Assembly (NCBI RefSeq): GCF_000302535.1
Contig: NC_018708.1
Location: 2,542,001 to 2,606,000, forward strand
Length of the DNA: 64,000 nt
Origin: Acidovorax sp. KKS102
GTDB lineage: Bacteria; Pseudomonadota; Gammaproteobacteria; Burkholderiales; Burkholderiaceae_C
Reading direction: 5' to 3'
In this document: positions 45,842 to 54,839 of the stretch, in pieces
Position numbering within the stretch: position 1 is the stretch's first letter
How the letters are laid out: every line of letters starts with the position of its first letter
Made by a program: the position numbers and the translations under genes
The notes under the pieces: model-generated
Told to the model about the DNA's origin: nothing
Databases searched by the model: none
What the model saw: only the letters and a program-made list of their open reading frames with translations

Positions 45842-45913
45842 GGCGCGCGGCATTTGCTTGGTATGCGCACTGCATGCACCACACCGCTTTGTTAACCCCC
45901 TTTTTGATGAGCC

Positions 45914-46618
45914 ATGCCTCTGGACTACACCGTCGCTGTTTTTGACCTGGACAACTGCCTGATGGATGCGCGGGCGGTGGGCCCCTTGTTCGAGCCCGCG
46001 TTCGAGGCTGTGCGGCAGGCCAACCAGGGCGCGCTGAGCCCGCAGGCCCTGGACCAGGCGCTGCAGGCTTGCTGGTTCACTGCGTTCGACCTGGTGGCCC
46101 AGCGCCACCATTTCACTCCCGCGATGCGTGCGGCCGGGTGGCGGCAGTTCAGCCAGATGAAGGCCAGGCCGCCGCTGCAGGGCTATGCCGACATCGGCCT
46201 GCTGCCTCGCATTCCGTTGCGGCGCTACCTGGTCACCAGCGGCTTTCGGCGCCTGCAGAACAGCAAGATCGATGCACTGGGAATACGCCCCTGGTTCGAG
46301 CAAGTCCTCATCGACGCGATTGACGCACCACCCACTGGTGCCGGGCACGGCAAGCAGGCCCTCTTTGAACAGATCCTGACCAGCGAAGGTTGCACGCCCC
46401 GCCAGATGCTGGTGGTGGGCGACAACCCCTTGTCCGAGCTGGCGGCCGGGCGCGCGCTGGGGGCCACCACCGTCCAGACCGTGCGGCCGGGTGTCGAGCC
46501 CTGGCCTCTGGCAGACCACCGGGTGGAGGGGCTGCAAGGGCTGCTGGCTCTGCTCCCGGCGGACGCACCGCGCGCCGCAGCGGATACGCCCCCAGCGGGT
46601 GCAGGCCAGAGGACTTGA
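45914..46618 (+). CDS. HAD-family hydrolase (pyrimidine 5'-nucleotidase-like)
   Basis: A 234-residue HAD phosphatase. Motif I is VFDLDNCLMD, in which the second Asp of the usual DxDxT is kept and Asn/Cys follow, as in the SDT1/PPM1-like pyrimidine nucleotidase group. The Thr/Ser motif II is YLVTSGFRR, the Lys is in HGKQALFEQIL, and motif IV is VVGDNPLSELAAG. The expected activity is dephosphorylation of a nucleotide or small phosphometabolite in the cytoplasm. It is preceded by a 72-base gap and followed by a dispersed-repeat copy. Confidence 0.8.
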   Translation: MPLDYTVAVFDLDNCLMDARAVGPLFEPAFEAVRQANQGALSPQALDQALQACWFTAFDLVAQRHHFTPAMRAAGWRQFSQMKARPPLQGYADIGLLPRIPLRRYLVTSGFRRLQNSKIDALGIRPWFEQVLIDAIDAPPTGAGHGKQALFEQILTSEGCTPRQMLVVGDNPLSELAAGRALGATTVQTVRPGVEPWPLADHRVEGLQGLLALLPADAPRAAADTPPAGAGQRT

Positions 46619-46628
46619 AAGGAATCGG

Positions 46629-46680
46629 CGCCAAGTGCTAGTGGAATATGCGCTGATAGCTATTCAAAATATAGCAAATT
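46629..46680 (+). repeat. Dispersed AGCTAT repeat, copy 6
   Basis: GCCAAGTGCTAGTGGAATAT then GCGCTGATAGCTATTCAAAATATAG, intergenic, 11 bases after the HAD hydrolase stop. Confidence 0.72.
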
Positions 46681-46771
46681 ATCGGGGTGCACCAGACGCA
46701 CCACGCAGAGTCGGCAGAGATCATGGGAGACAATCGGCGCCCACCCTTGCCGACCTGGCGCGCTTTTCTCC

Positions 46772-47728
46772 GTGAACTCTCCTGTCTTCACCTCGCTGAT
46801 CCCCGTTATCCTGTTCATTGCCATCGGCTTTTATGTGGGGCGGCGCGGCTGGATACGTGCCGAGTCCGTCAAGGACCTGGCCAACCTCGTGTTCATGGTG
46901 CTCACGCCCGCGCTGCTGTTCCGCACCATGAGCACGGTACACCTGGAAGACCTCAACTTCGGCCCCGTGGGCATCTACTTTGTGGCGTTTGGTGTGGTCT
47001 ATGCCGCCACGCTGGCGGTGCAGGGCTTCAACACGCTGGGCGCCGCGCGGGCGCTGGCCAACACCTTCAGCAACACGCTGATGATCGGCGTGCCGCTGGT
47101 GGGCCTGGTGTTTGGCGAGGCAGGGCTGGTCACGCTGTTCACGCTGATCTCGGTGCACTCGCTCATCCTGCTGACGGCTGCCACCGTGGTGTTCGAGCTG
47201 GCGGCCGCGCGCGAACATGCCGGGCGCCCGGGCGGGGTGCAGCAGCCCATGTGGCGCACCGTGCTGCAGGCCATCCGCAACGGCATCGTGCACCCCGTGC
47301 CGCTGCCCATCATCGCGGGCCTGCTGTTTGCGCAGACCGGGCTGGTGGTGCCCGAGGTGGTGGGCAAGCCCCTGCAACTGCTGGGCCAGGCGCTTGGGCC
47401 GATTGCGCTGTTGCTGGTGGGGGTGACGCTGGCATTCACCAAGGTCGGCCACCAGTTCAAGGCCGCGCTGCGCATTGCGCTGGTGAAATGTGTGGTGCAC
47501 CCGCTGGTGCTAGCCAGCATGGGCTGGGCGCTGGGCCTGTCGGGCATGCCGCTGGCCGTGATGATCGTCGCAGCATCGCTGCCCGTGGGGGCCAACGTGT
47601 TTTTGTTCTCGCAGCGCTACCGCGTGGCAGAGGAAGAGGTGACGGCCAGCGTGGCGGTGTCCACCGCCATGGGGTTGGTGACCATGCCAGTGGTGATTTT
47701 GGCGGTCACGCGGTGGGTGGTGGGGTGA
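46772..47728 (+). CDS. AEC-family transporter
   Basis: A 318-residue integral membrane protein with about ten TM segments in two inverted halves. It belongs to the auxin efflux carrier (AEC) family: GFYVGRRGWIRAESVKDLANLVFMVLTPALLFRTM at the N-terminus and SLPVGANVFLFSQRYRVAEEEVTASVAVSTAMG near the C-terminus, the substrate-binding crossover. Bacterial members export or take up malate, malonate or related acids. It starts at GTG 46772 and is not in an obvious operon. Confidence 0.87.
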   Translation: MNSPVFTSLIPVILFIAIGFYVGRRGWIRAESVKDLANLVFMVLTPALLFRTMSTVHLEDLNFGPVGIYFVAFGVVYAATLAVQGFNTLGAARALANTFSNTLMIGVPLVGLVFGEAGLVTLFTLISVHSLILLTAATVVFELAAAREHAGRPGGVQQPMWRTVLQAIRNGIVHPVPLPIIAGLLFAQTGLVVPEVVGKPLQLLGQALGPIALLLVGVTLAFTKVGHQFKAALRIALVKCVVHPLVLASMGWALGLSGMPLAVMIVAASLPVGANVFLFSQRYRVAEEEVTASVAVSTAMGLVTMPVVILAVTRWVVG

Positions 47729-47776
47729 TATCCGCAGCGGTGCGCAAGTCTTTCGTTCAGCAGCCTGTTTGATCGG

Positions 47777-48214
47777 CTAGGCATCGCTGTACAACCTGCA
47801 AATTCCTTCTTCGCGCGGCTCGTGCGCGATATGCAAAAGCAGCGTTGAACGTAGATCTGCAAACGGATGGTCTGCGAAGTGTTTGCAGAAATGCATGACC
47901 TCTTGCAAGGACTGATCCTCATGCCATGAGGTCAGCACAAAGCTCTCGTCCGGTATATCTCCATGATCAAACTGGCTGATATTGGCCCAGTCCACAGAGT
48001 CGTCCCAGGAACTGCTGCCAAGACCCCAGGCCATCATTTGTAGACATCCTGAACTTACCAGCCAGTCGCTCACAGTGTTCTGCCAGAGCGCAGACACTTC
48101 CAACTCAATCACGACGATGGCGCGAAAGCTCCCCAGAGAAAGCTGGGGCAGCTCAGACTCCGGGTTGAGACAAAGGTAAACGACTTCGGATGTGGAATCC
48201 ACTTGGTTACCCAT
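47777..48214 (-). CDS. Hypothetical protein, acidic, immunity-like
   Basis: A 145-residue acidic protein, no signal peptide. Noticeable segments: FRAIVVIELEVSALWQNTVSDWLVSSGC, then DDSVDWANISQFDHGDIPDESFVLTSWHEDQSLQEVMHFCKHFADHP, then TLLLHIAHEPRE. The alternating pattern and high Asp/Glu/Trp content resemble small orphan proteins related to toxin immunity, but I see no toxin gene beside it. Its codon and base composition is less GC-rich than its neighbours. Function unknown. Confidence 0.62.
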   Translation of the reverse strand: MGNQVDSTSEVVYLCLNPESELPQLSLGSFRAIVVIELEVSALWQNTVSDWLVSSGCLQMMAWGLGSSSWDDSVDWANISQFDHGDIPDESFVLTSWHEDQSLQEVMHFCKHFADHPFADLRSTLLLHIAHEPREEGICRLYSDA

Positions 48215-48246
48215 TGGTAAGGCTCACGCAGGGCGGCCAGCAGTGT

Positions 48247-48888
48247 TCAGGGCGCCAGCCGCTCCCGCACCCATTCGCCCGAGTCCAGCCGGTAGCGCAG
48301 CCGGTCATGCAGCCGGCTCTTGCGCCCCTGCCAGAACTCCCACTGGTCTGGCTTGAGGCGGTAGCCGCCCCAGTGCGGCGGGCGGGGCGGTTTCAGCATG
48401 AATTGCGCACCGTACTTGGCCGCATTGGCCACCAGCACGCTGCGGCCTGAAATGACCTGGCTTTGCGGACTGGCCCAGGCGCCGATGCGGGAGTCGAGCG
48501 GGCGGCTGTGGAAGTATTCGTCGCTTTCCTCGTCGCTGACCTTCTCCACCACGCCTTCGATGCGCACTACACGCTCCAACTCCACCCAGTGGAACTGCAG
48601 GGCGGCATAAGGGTTGCCGGCAATCTGGCGGCCCTTGCGGCTGTCGTAGTTGGTAAACCAGACGATGCCGCGCTCGTCATAGCCCTTGATGAGCACGATG
48701 CGCGTGCTGGGGCGCAGGTCGCTGCCCACGGTGGCCAGTGTCATGGCGTTGGGCTCGGGCACTTCGGCGCTGATGGCTTCCTTGAGCCATTGGTCAAACT
48801 GCTGCAGGGGGGCAGCGTGCGAGGCGTCTTCGTTGAGTTCGGCGCGCTCGTAGCTCTTGCGGAGGTCGGCGATGGAGTTCGTGGTCAT
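48247..48888 (-). CDS. pdxH: Pyridoxamine 5'-phosphate oxidase
   Basis: A 213-residue FMN enzyme that oxidises pyridoxine or pyridoxamine 5'-phosphate to PLP. Landmarks: [40 protein letters not shown] (FMN and PLP contacts), [18 protein letters not shown] and the C-terminal [17 protein letters not shown]. Length is typical (about 213-218). The ATG at 48888 is preferred; an in-frame GTG at 48894 is also possible. Confidence 0.95.
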   Translation of the reverse strand: MTTNSIADLRKSYERAELNEDASHAAPLQQFDQWLKEAISAEVPEPNAMTLATVGSDLRPSTRIVLIKGYDERGIVWFTNYDSRKGRQIAGNPYAALQFHWVELERVVRIEGVVEKVSDEESDEYFHSRPLDSRIGAWASPQSQVISGRSVLVANAAKYGAQFMLKPPRPPHWGGYRLKPDQWEFWQGRKSRLHDRLRYRLDSGEWVRERLAP

Positions 48889-48972
48889 GGCCACGATTGT
48901 GCATCCCTCGTACCATGGCTCTTTGCGTTAGGGCAGGGCGCCGTAGTCATGCGCACGGGCTTTGGTAGTGGT

Positions 48973-48986
48973 CGAATTTGTGTTCG
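48973..48986. promoter_or_regulatory. Candidate operator in front of the tetR gene at 49005
   Basis: CGAATTTGTGTTCG is an imperfect palindrome (CGAA...TTCG) next to a TATATT -10-like hexamer (48989-48994). It shares 9 of 14 positions with CGAATAGTTATTCT at 49616. Confidence 0.4.
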
Positions 48987-49004
48987 CTTATATTCCTGAT
49001 TCCG

Positions 49005-49577
49005 ATGAAACCCAAAGACGACGAAAAACAGCGCGCCATTGCCCAGGCCACCTTTGAACTGGTGGCCCAGCGGGGCCTGAGCGGCCTGACCCTGGCCGAC
49101 ATTGCCCGGGCAGCGGGCGTGGCCACCAGCACGCTGTACGTGTACTACCCGTCCAAGGACGAACTCATCAGCCAGCTGTACCAGGACGCCAAGACCGTCA
49201 CCGCCGCTCGCATCATGGACGGCATAGAACCTGGCATGCCCTACCGCGCACGGGTGCGCCGCGCCTGGGGCAACCTGCTGCGGCACCGGCTGGACCAGTA
49301 TGCCGAGGTGGTGTTCCAGGAGCAGTACTACAACTCGCCCTGGTTCACCCAGGGCAACCGCGAATTTTCGACCCGGCTGATGGCAGGCTTTTTTGCGCTG
49401 ATGGAGGAAGGCCAGCAGCAGGAGATCCTCAAAGCCGTGCCCATTCCGCTGCTCACGGCCAGCCTGGTGGGCTCGGTGCGGGAGACCGGCAACCTGATCC
49501 GCACCCAGGTGCTGCCCGATGACGAGGCCGTGCACCAAATGGCGTTTGGGCTGTGCTGGGATGCCATCAAGGCGTAA
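49005..49577 (+). CDS. TetR-family regulator
   Basis: A 190-residue TetR protein. The DNA-binding domain is QRAIAQATFELVAQRGLSGLTLADIARAAGVATSTLYVYYPSKDELIS. The rest is a helical ligand-binding domain of about 140 residues. The ATG at 49005 follows an AT-rich promoter-like stretch. It is transcribed toward the Mo-dehydrogenase genes with a 146-base gap that contains a similar palindrome, so it probably controls both itself and them. Aldehyde- or solvent-like ligands are plausible but unproven. Confidence 0.86.
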   Translation: MKPKDDEKQRAIAQATFELVAQRGLSGLTLADIARAAGVATSTLYVYYPSKDELISQLYQDAKTVTAARIMDGIEPGMPYRARVRRAWGNLLRHRLDQYAEVVFQEQYYNSPWFTQGNREFSTRLMAGFFALMEEGQQQEILKAVPIPLLTASLVGSVRETGNLIRTQVLPDDEAVHQMAFGLCWDAIKA

Positions 49578-49615
49578 ATCGGGTCGCTGCAAAAACTTGG
49601 CTTTTGCGGTTTAAT

Positions 49616-49629
49616 CGAATAGTTATTCT
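49616..49629. promoter_or_regulatory. Candidate operator upstream of the Mo-dehydrogenase genes
   Basis: It contains GAATAGTTATTC, a perfect 5-bp inverted repeat (GAATA/TATTC) around GT. It lies 95 bases before the small-subunit start, with AT-rich promoter-like sequence around it. Confidence 0.4.
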
Positions 49630-49723
49630 CTTAAAACAACGAAGCGGCTCGACCTCTGCCCACGCCGCCCTACCGATTGCGCTGTGCTTTTGAGCGCTGA
49701 CCTTCACCCCAAGGAGTTCCACG

Positions 49724-50185
49724 ATGCCCACCCTCAATATCAACGGCAAAGACACGGCCGTGGATGCCGACGAATCCACCCCCATCCTCTGGGCCCTGCG
49801 CGACACGCTGGGCATGACCGGCACCAAGTTTGGCTGCGGCCAGGCGTTGTGCGGCGCGTGCACCGTGCACCTGAACGGCGCGCCGGTGCGGTCCTGCATC
49901 ACGCCCATCTCGGCGGCAGCGGGACAGAAGATCACCACCATTGAAGCCATTGCCGCCGACGACAAGGTGGGCAAGGCCGTGCACGCTGCCTGGGTCAAGC
50001 ACGACGTGGCCCAGTGCGGCTACTGCCAGAGCGGCCAGATCATGAGCGCCACCGCGCTGCTCAAGGGCAAGAAAAAGCCCACCGATGCCGACATCGACGC
50101 TGCCATGGCCGGCAACGTGTGCCGCTGCGGCACCTACGTGCGCATCCGCGCCGCCATCCACGACGCTGCCAAGACCCTGGCCTGA
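49724..50185 (+). CDS. iorA: Two-[2Fe-2S] small subunit of a xanthine-dehydrogenase-family enzyme (IorA-like)
   Basis: A 153-residue ferredoxin-like subunit. The first cluster motif is [18 protein letters not shown]. The helical domain carries the second set, [10 protein letters not shown] and CRCGTYVRI. Length and order match IorA of isoquinoline 1-oxidoreductase and periplasmic aldehyde dehydrogenases. Electrons pass from the Mo centre in the large subunit through these clusters, commonly to a cytochrome. A ribosome site AAGGAG precedes the ATG. The large-subunit gene follows after 15 bases. Confidence 0.9.
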   Translation: MPTLNINGKDTAVDADESTPILWALRDTLGMTGTKFGCGQALCGACTVHLNGAPVRSCITPISAAAGQKITTIEAIAADDKVGKAVHAAWVKHDVAQCGYCQSGQIMSATALLKGKKKPTDADIDAAMAGNVCRCGTYVRIRAAIHDAAKTLA

Positions 50186-50200
50186 TTGAAGGAGATCACC

Positions 50201-52483
50201 ATGCACTTCGAACCCCATGCCCTGCAGGGCCAGGCACAGCATTTCATGCCAAAACACCTCCAAGCGATAGTGGATAAAGCGCAAGGCGCTATCAATTCGG
50301 AAGCATTGAATGCGTCGGACGGCGTGGCACGCCGTACCTTCCTCAAGGTGTCTGCGGCCTCGGGCTTTGCGCTGGGCGCGTTTCCGCTGGTGTCTGCTGT
50401 GCAGGGCGCGGCGGCTGCGGCACCCACAGGCCTCAAGCCGCACGAGCAGCCCTCGGCCTTTGTGCGCATTGATGCCGATGGCACCGTCACCGTCACCATC
50501 AACCGGCTGGACTTTGGCCAGGGCGTGCAAACCGGCCTGCCCATGATCCTGGCCGAGGAACTGGATGCCGACTGGAGCAAGGTGCGCAGCGTGCACGGCG
50601 ACGCCAACCCGGCTTATGCCGACCCCGCGTTCGGCATGCACCTCACGGGCGGCTCCAACTCCATCAAAAACTCGTACACCCAGTACCGCGAACTGGGCGC
50701 ACGCACCCGGGCCATGCTGGTCGGGGCGGCTGCCGCGCAATGGGGTGTGGACGCGTCGGCCCTTCGCACCAGCAACGGCTTCGTCGTGGGCCCCGGCGGC
50801 AAGAAGCTGGGCTACGGCCAGTTGGCCGAAGCCGCCATGAAGCAGCCCGTGCCTGAAAAAGTCACCTTGAAGGACCCCAAGCAGTTCCGCCTGATCGGCA
50901 AGCCCACCGGGCGCCTGGATGCCAAGGCCAAGTCGAGCGGCCAGCAGGACTACGGCATTGACGTACGCCTGCCCGGCATGCTGACGGCCGTGGTGGCCCG
51001 CCCGCCCGTGTTTGGCGCCAAGGTGAAGTCGCTGGACGACAGCGCCGCCAAAGCCATCAAAGGCGTGAAGGCCGTGCTGCGCGTGCCCACCGACCGGGGC
51101 GGGGAGGGTATTGCCATCGTGGCCGACGGCTACTGGCCTGCCAAGCAGGGGCGCGATGCGCTGAAGGTGGAATGGGACACTAGCGCGGTGACCAAGCCCG
51201 ACACCACTGCGCTGCTGGCGCAATACCGCGAACTGGCCGCCAAGCCCGGCAACGTGGCCATGCAGGCCGACATGGCGCCGTTGGCAGGCGCAGCGCACAA
51301 GATCAGCGCCGAATTCGTCTTCCCCTACCTGGCGCACGCGCCCATGGAGCCGCTCAACTGCACCGTGAAACTGGACGGCGACAAAGCCGAACTCTGGATG
51401 GGCACGCAAATGCCCGGCCTGGACGCGATGGCCGCCGCCAAAACGCTGGGTCTGCAGCCGCAAAACGTGAAGGTGAACACCCAGATGGCCGGTGGCGGCT
51501 TTGGCCGCCGTGCCATCCCTACCAGCGACTACGTGGTGGAAGCCTGCGGCGTGGCCAAGGCCGCGCGCACCGCAGGCATCACCGCGCCCGTGCGCACGCT
51601 GTGGAGCCGCGAGGACGACATCAAGGGCGGCTACTACCGCCCCATGCACGTGCACCGCGCCGAGATCGGCTTTGACGCCAAGGGCAAGATCCTGGCGTGG
51701 GACCACACCATCGTCGGCCAGTCCATCACCAAGGGCTCACCGTTCGAGGCCTTCATGATCAAGAACGGCATTGACGCCACGGCCATCGAAGGCATGAAAG
51801 AGCCCTACGACGTGCCCATGAAGCTGTCGGTGCACCACCCGGACGTGAACGTGCCGGTGCTGTGGTGGCGCAGCGTGGGCTCCACCCACACGGCCTACGC
51901 CATGGAGACATTGATCGACGAAGTGGCCCGCACCACCAAGCAGGACCCGGTGGCCTACCGCCTGGCCTTGATGGGCGACAAGCACCCGCGCCACAAGGCG
52001 GCGCTGCAACTTGCCGTCGCCCAGTCGGGCTACGGCAAGAAGAAGCTGGCCGCTGGTCGCGCCTGGGGCGTGGCGGTGCACGAATCGTTCGAGTCGGTGG
52101 TGGCCTATGTGGTCGAGGCGTCCGTCAAAGACGGCACGCCCAAGCTGCACAGCATCACCGCCGGCGTGCATTGCAACCTGGTGGTCAACCCCAAGAGCGT
52201 GGAAGCCCAGGTGCAAGGCGCCGCATTGATGGGGCTGGGCACCTGCCTGCCCGGTGCCGCCATCACGCTCAAGGACGGTGTTGTGGAGCAGAGTAACTTC
52301 GGCGACTACGCCGTGCCCCGCATCACCGACATGCCTCAGGTGACCGTGCACATCGTGCCCAGCGCCGATCCGCCGAAGGGCATGGGTGAACCCGGCCTGC
52401 CTCCGCTGGCACCGGCGTTTGCGAATGCGGTAGCGCGGTTGACGGGGAAGACGCCGAGGGAGTTGCCGTTTAAGTTGGGCTGA
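50201..52483 (+). CDS. iorB: Molybdopterin-binding large subunit (IorB-type aldehyde/isoquinoline dehydrogenase)
   Basis: A 760-residue Mo-hydroxylase large subunit that oxidises an aldehyde or N-heterocycle in the periplasm. A twin-arginine signal [19 protein letters not shown] begins at R44, much later than usual, because residues 17-35 derive from a dispersed-repeat copy. Cofactor motifs include [29 protein letters not shown], a [12 protein letters not shown] block and the C-terminal [17 protein letters not shown] with the catalytic Glu. It pairs with the small subunit. A MocA-like cofactor-maturation gene lies at 58289. The physiological substrate cannot be told from sequence. Confidence 0.9.
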   Translation: MHFEPHALQGQAQHFMPKHLQAIVDKAQGAINSEALNASDGVARRTFLKVSAASGFALGAFPLVSAVQGAAAAAPTGLKPHEQPSAFVRIDADGTVTVTINRLDFGQGVQTGLPMILAEELDADWSKVRSVHGDANPAYADPAFGMHLTGGSNSIKNSYTQYRELGARTRAMLVGAAAAQWGVDASALRTSNGFVVGPGGKKLGYGQLAEAAMKQPVPEKVTLKDPKQFRLIGKPTGRLDAKAKSSGQQDYGIDVRLPGMLTAVVARPPVFGAKVKSLDDSAAKAIKGVKAVLRVPTDRGGEGIAIVADGYWPAKQGRDALKVEWDTSAVTKPDTTALLAQYRELAAKPGNVAMQADMAPLAGAAHKISAEFVFPYLAHAPMEPLNCTVKLDGDKAELWMGTQMPGLDAMAAAKTLGLQPQNVKVNTQMAGGGFGRRAIPTSDYVVEACGVAKAARTAGITAPVRTLWSREDDIKGGYYRPMHVHRAEIGFDAKGKILAWDHTIVGQSITKGSPFEAFMIKNGIDATAIEGMKEPYDVPMKLSVHHPDVNVPVLWWRSVGSTHTAYAMETLIDEVARTTKQDPVAYRLALMGDKHPRHKAALQLAVAQSGYGKKKLAAGRAWGVAVHESFESVVAYVVEASVKDGTPKLHSITAGVHCNLVVNPKSVEAQVQGAALMGLGTCLPGAAITLKDGVVEQSNFGDYAVPRITDMPQVTVHIVPSADPPKGMGEPGLPPLAPAFANAVARLTGKTPRELPFKLG
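50249..50304 (+). repeat. Dispersed AGCTAT repeat, copy 7 (inside iorB)
   Basis: CCAAGCGATAGTGGATAAAG then CGCAAGGCGCTATCAATTCGG. In frame it codes for [18 protein letters not shown], directly before the Tat signal of the large subunit. Confidence 0.68.
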
Positions 52484-52650
52484 CTCTGTAGTGGAAGTCG
52501 GCTATGCAGCCTTCTTCCCATTCAAGCAAAATTTTTATCAATGCGCCAAATTAATCAGAAAATAAATCGGCTCAATAATTTTAAATAAAAAATCAGCATT
52601 GCCTCTCGCGCAAAATCGATTTCGCATGCTGGACAAAACTACCAAATTCG

Positions 52651-53145
52651 TTACCTTTTTTCGATTTTGTAGAACCGATGACTCGGATCAAGAAAAACGA
52701 CATAAAAAGTATTTGAATCGAAGGCGTATCCACAGCTATTTTGCTCTTTGCCATGCAGGTTAGCAGGCAATGTAAACCCTACTAGGCGCATAGCCTGTTC
52801 CAGCCTAAAACGCCCCCACTCAACCTCGTGGGGAACGTGGGGAGGATGCTTAAAATCACTAGAAGCGGGGAAGCTTCCGTAGGTTGCCAGCACGCTCCCA
52901 GAAGCGCCAACGGGAGATTTTCTCCAATGATCTAGAGATTCTTTTGTGTAATATTTTAACTTGTTGAATAGCTTTGTTTGCTGATCCGAAGTCCAATCAC
53001 AAAAATCTTGACCAGCAGGCTGGATATCGAAATATGCAAAATTAAATTTACACTTTTCTGCCAGCGAATTACCTGCCGACTCTAGACTGGTCGTCGGAAT
53101 TTGGCTTAAAAAAGATTCCTTTGCATAATTTCTATATTTCTTCAT
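52651..53145 (-). CDS. Unknown protein paired with the AAA ATPase (candidate effector)
   Basis: A 164-residue basic protein, no signal peptide or TM segment. I do not recognise the family. Visible landmarks are a Lys/Tyr-rich N-terminal half (KLFNKLKYYTKESLDHW), then HPPHVPHEVEW-GRFRLEQAMRLVGF (about 100-124) and the terminal FDSNTFYVVFLDPSHRFYKIEKR. The end faintly recalls the last strands of RelE-like toxins, but no catalytic set is assignable. It lacks the motifs of RloB/TOPRIM and HNH effectors. Its ATG overlaps the ATPase TGA by 4 bases, so the two are cotranslated. AT-rich composition indicates transfer. Confidence 0.75.
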   Translation of the reverse strand: MKKYRNYAKESFLSQIPTTSLESAGNSLAEKCKFNFAYFDIQPAGQDFCDWTSDQQTKLFNKLKYYTKESLDHWRKSPVGASGSVLATYGSFPASSDFKHPPHVPHEVEWGRFRLEQAMRLVGFTLPANLHGKEQNSCGYAFDSNTFYVVFLDPSHRFYKIEKR

Positions 53146-54284
53146 ACGCAAGGAACCCCCCCAATTTTTTTATCTCTATAAAGAGGTGATATTGGGCGGT
53201 CATTTCGAATAAGGTCTCCTGCAATTTCGTCCAATCGGTATGCAAAGCTTTCGTTGTTTACTTTGTTTACCAAATAAGATCTGTATTTACCAAGATTGTT
53301 TAGTATTTCAGTATCGTGCGTTGTGAAAAGTAGTTGCGCATGGTTTGGGTTTTTCTCCGGATCTGTAAACAGCTCAAGAATTTTTGGCAAAATTTGAGGA
53401 TGCAAATGCACATCAAATTCATCAACCACGGCAACCCCCCCCAGCTCCAATGTGGCAATGTACATTGGGAGATATCTGAATAGTAGTTTTGTGCCGCTGG
53501 ATTCAAAATGTTGAGCCACCGGATGCTCCGATTCATCATGCTTGTGAATAAATATCGGACTAAATTCTTTCTTCCCAGTTGTTGGGTTTTGAGTTTCAAT
53601 AATTTTAACTGCAGAAAGACCCACGTCACATTCTTGCAGAAATCTGTTGACACGAGATAGCATATCTACACTTTTTGCCAAAAGCTCTGAAATCGTAGCT
53701 ATGCTTACTTGTCGCTCTCGGTATCCGGATGTGTTTACATTGGATGGAAAATCGCTAAAGTACTCGGCTATGTTTAGTATTTCTTTTATTTCATACTGCC
53801 TTGCGGTCGATATCAATGAGGCGTTAGATCTTAGTCTAACGCCTTTTATTGCTGAATATTTTTTTGAGGCGTAAATAATTTCATTATTAATTCGCTCAAT
53901 AATTTTAACTCGCTTGGAGATTTTGCTGTACAAAACCTCACTCAACACTTTTTCTTGCGTGCAGGAAAGTTCGTAGTTATAAATCACGCCTTGGAGCATG
54001 AACTCCACATAGAATTCAGATGGATCTTTAGAATTAAAAAATGGAAAAATTGGAATCGGTGCATCGATTTCTTGAGAGAATGATTGATGCGCAAAGCTCG
54101 ATATAAAAGCCAGAGCCTTCAAAATTTGAGTTTTCCCTGATCCGTTAGCACCTTTAATGCCTACAACCGTTGAGAACGGCTTTCCAAGAGAGATCGAGTG
54201 TGGGCAGTTCGCATCCAATCTAAATGAAATAGATGCGCCCTCTCGGAAGGAGTAGAAATTTCGAAAACCAAATTCGAGCAGCAC
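53142..54284 (-). CDS. ABC/OLD-type AAA ATPase of a two-gene AT-rich module
   Basis: A 380-residue SMC-like/ABC ATPase (AAA_15, COG1106 type). It begins LLEFGFRNFYSFREGASISF, the strand-turn typical of the group. Walker A is GANGSGKT at 45-52, the signature-like ESSGTK at 261-266, Walker B VAVVDEFD at 284-291 and the H-loop TTHDTEIL near 321-328. A charged insertion (100-255) separates the halves. Family members power defence systems (RloA, AbiL, PtuA, AriA). GTG start at 54284, with GGAG 6 bases upstream. A perfect palindrome lies just upstream. The whole gene is far less GC-rich than the chromosome, so recent acquisition is likely. Confidence 0.87.
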   Translation of the reverse strand: MLLEFGFRNFYSFREGASISFRLDANCPHSISLGKPFSTVVGIKGANGSGKTQILKALAFISSFAHQSFSQEIDAPIPIFPFFNSKDPSEFYVEFMLQGVIYNYELSCTQEKVLSEVLYSKISKRVKIIERINNEIIYASKKYSAIKGVRLRSNASLISTARQYEIKEILNIAEYFSDFPSNVNTSGYRERQVSIATISELLAKSVDMLSRVNRFLQECDVGLSAVKIIETQNPTTGKKEFSPIFIHKHDESEHPVAQHFESSGTKLLFRYLPMYIATLELGGVAVVDEFDVHLHPQILPKILELFTDPEKNPNHAQLLFTTHDTEILNNLGKYRSYLVNKVNNESFAYRLDEIAGDLIRNDRPISPLYRDKKIGGVPCV

Positions 54285-54303
54285 TTTTTCTCCAATTCAT
54301 TGA

Positions 54304-54323
54304 TTCCGTCAAATTTGACGGAA
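54304..54323. promoter_or_regulatory. Perfect 20-bp palindrome upstream of the ATPase operon
   Basis: TTCCGTCAAATTTGACGGAA is identical to its own reverse complement. It lies 20 bases before the GTG start of the ATPase gene, within the expected promoter or leader. It could be an operator for a dimeric repressor, or a stem in the mRNA leader. Confidence 0.6.
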
Positions 54324-54839
54324 GTTGTAGGGTAGCACAACCTTCGTCTCGAGGGACTCTCTTAACGAATCACAGCGCCACGTGCATCTGCGGCCTCCGG
54401 TAGGCTGCTGCTTCGGCTACTCGCCATAGCCACAGCTTCTGTTGCATCTTGCACCTTGCAGCACATTTCAGTCTGCAACCCCCACGTGCTGGTAGATTCG
54501 TGCGAGTGCGTGTGTTGGGCGTGTTGGTTGCGCTGCTATCACTTCGTTTCAAACGGTGCCGATGGCACTTTGCTCGCCATCGCCCTCACGTGCCAGCGCC
54601 TTCGTGTTCGGGCATTGCGAAGTTGGTCTTGCTTGACGGGCGTTTGGGTGCTAGCTGTAGTCTCGCTGGTTCGCAGCCATTAGCACTGCCGCAGCCTGCA
54701 GATTCGGTAGGGAAATCCTGCAAAACCTCGATGGCGTCCTGATAGGCGCAGCTCAAGATGCTGTTGCGCTGTCCAATCAGTGCCTTTTGTGCGCAGCCAC
54801 CAATAGTAAGTGGGTTTCACGCTGTAGGGTTGGCGGCAT
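54324..54839. other. Gene-poor stretch with a degenerate repeat arm
   Basis: Over 500 bases without a convincing gene. Short open frames on both strands lack plausible starts, ribosome sites or protein character. At 54523-54579 lies one arm of a 57-bp direct repeat, 82% identical (47/57) to 55849-55905. Confidence 0.5.

Noticed and set aside
49670-51706. A minus-strand open frame of about 678 codons
   Set aside because: It is the antisense of the Mo-dehydrogenase genes, whose cofactor motifs are unmistakable on the plus strand.
52651-54284. Identification of the AT-rich pair as RloAB, Septu or PARIS
   Set aside because: The ATPase fits the superfamily, but the small partner shows no RloB/TOPRIM or HNH motifs, so a named system is not supported.
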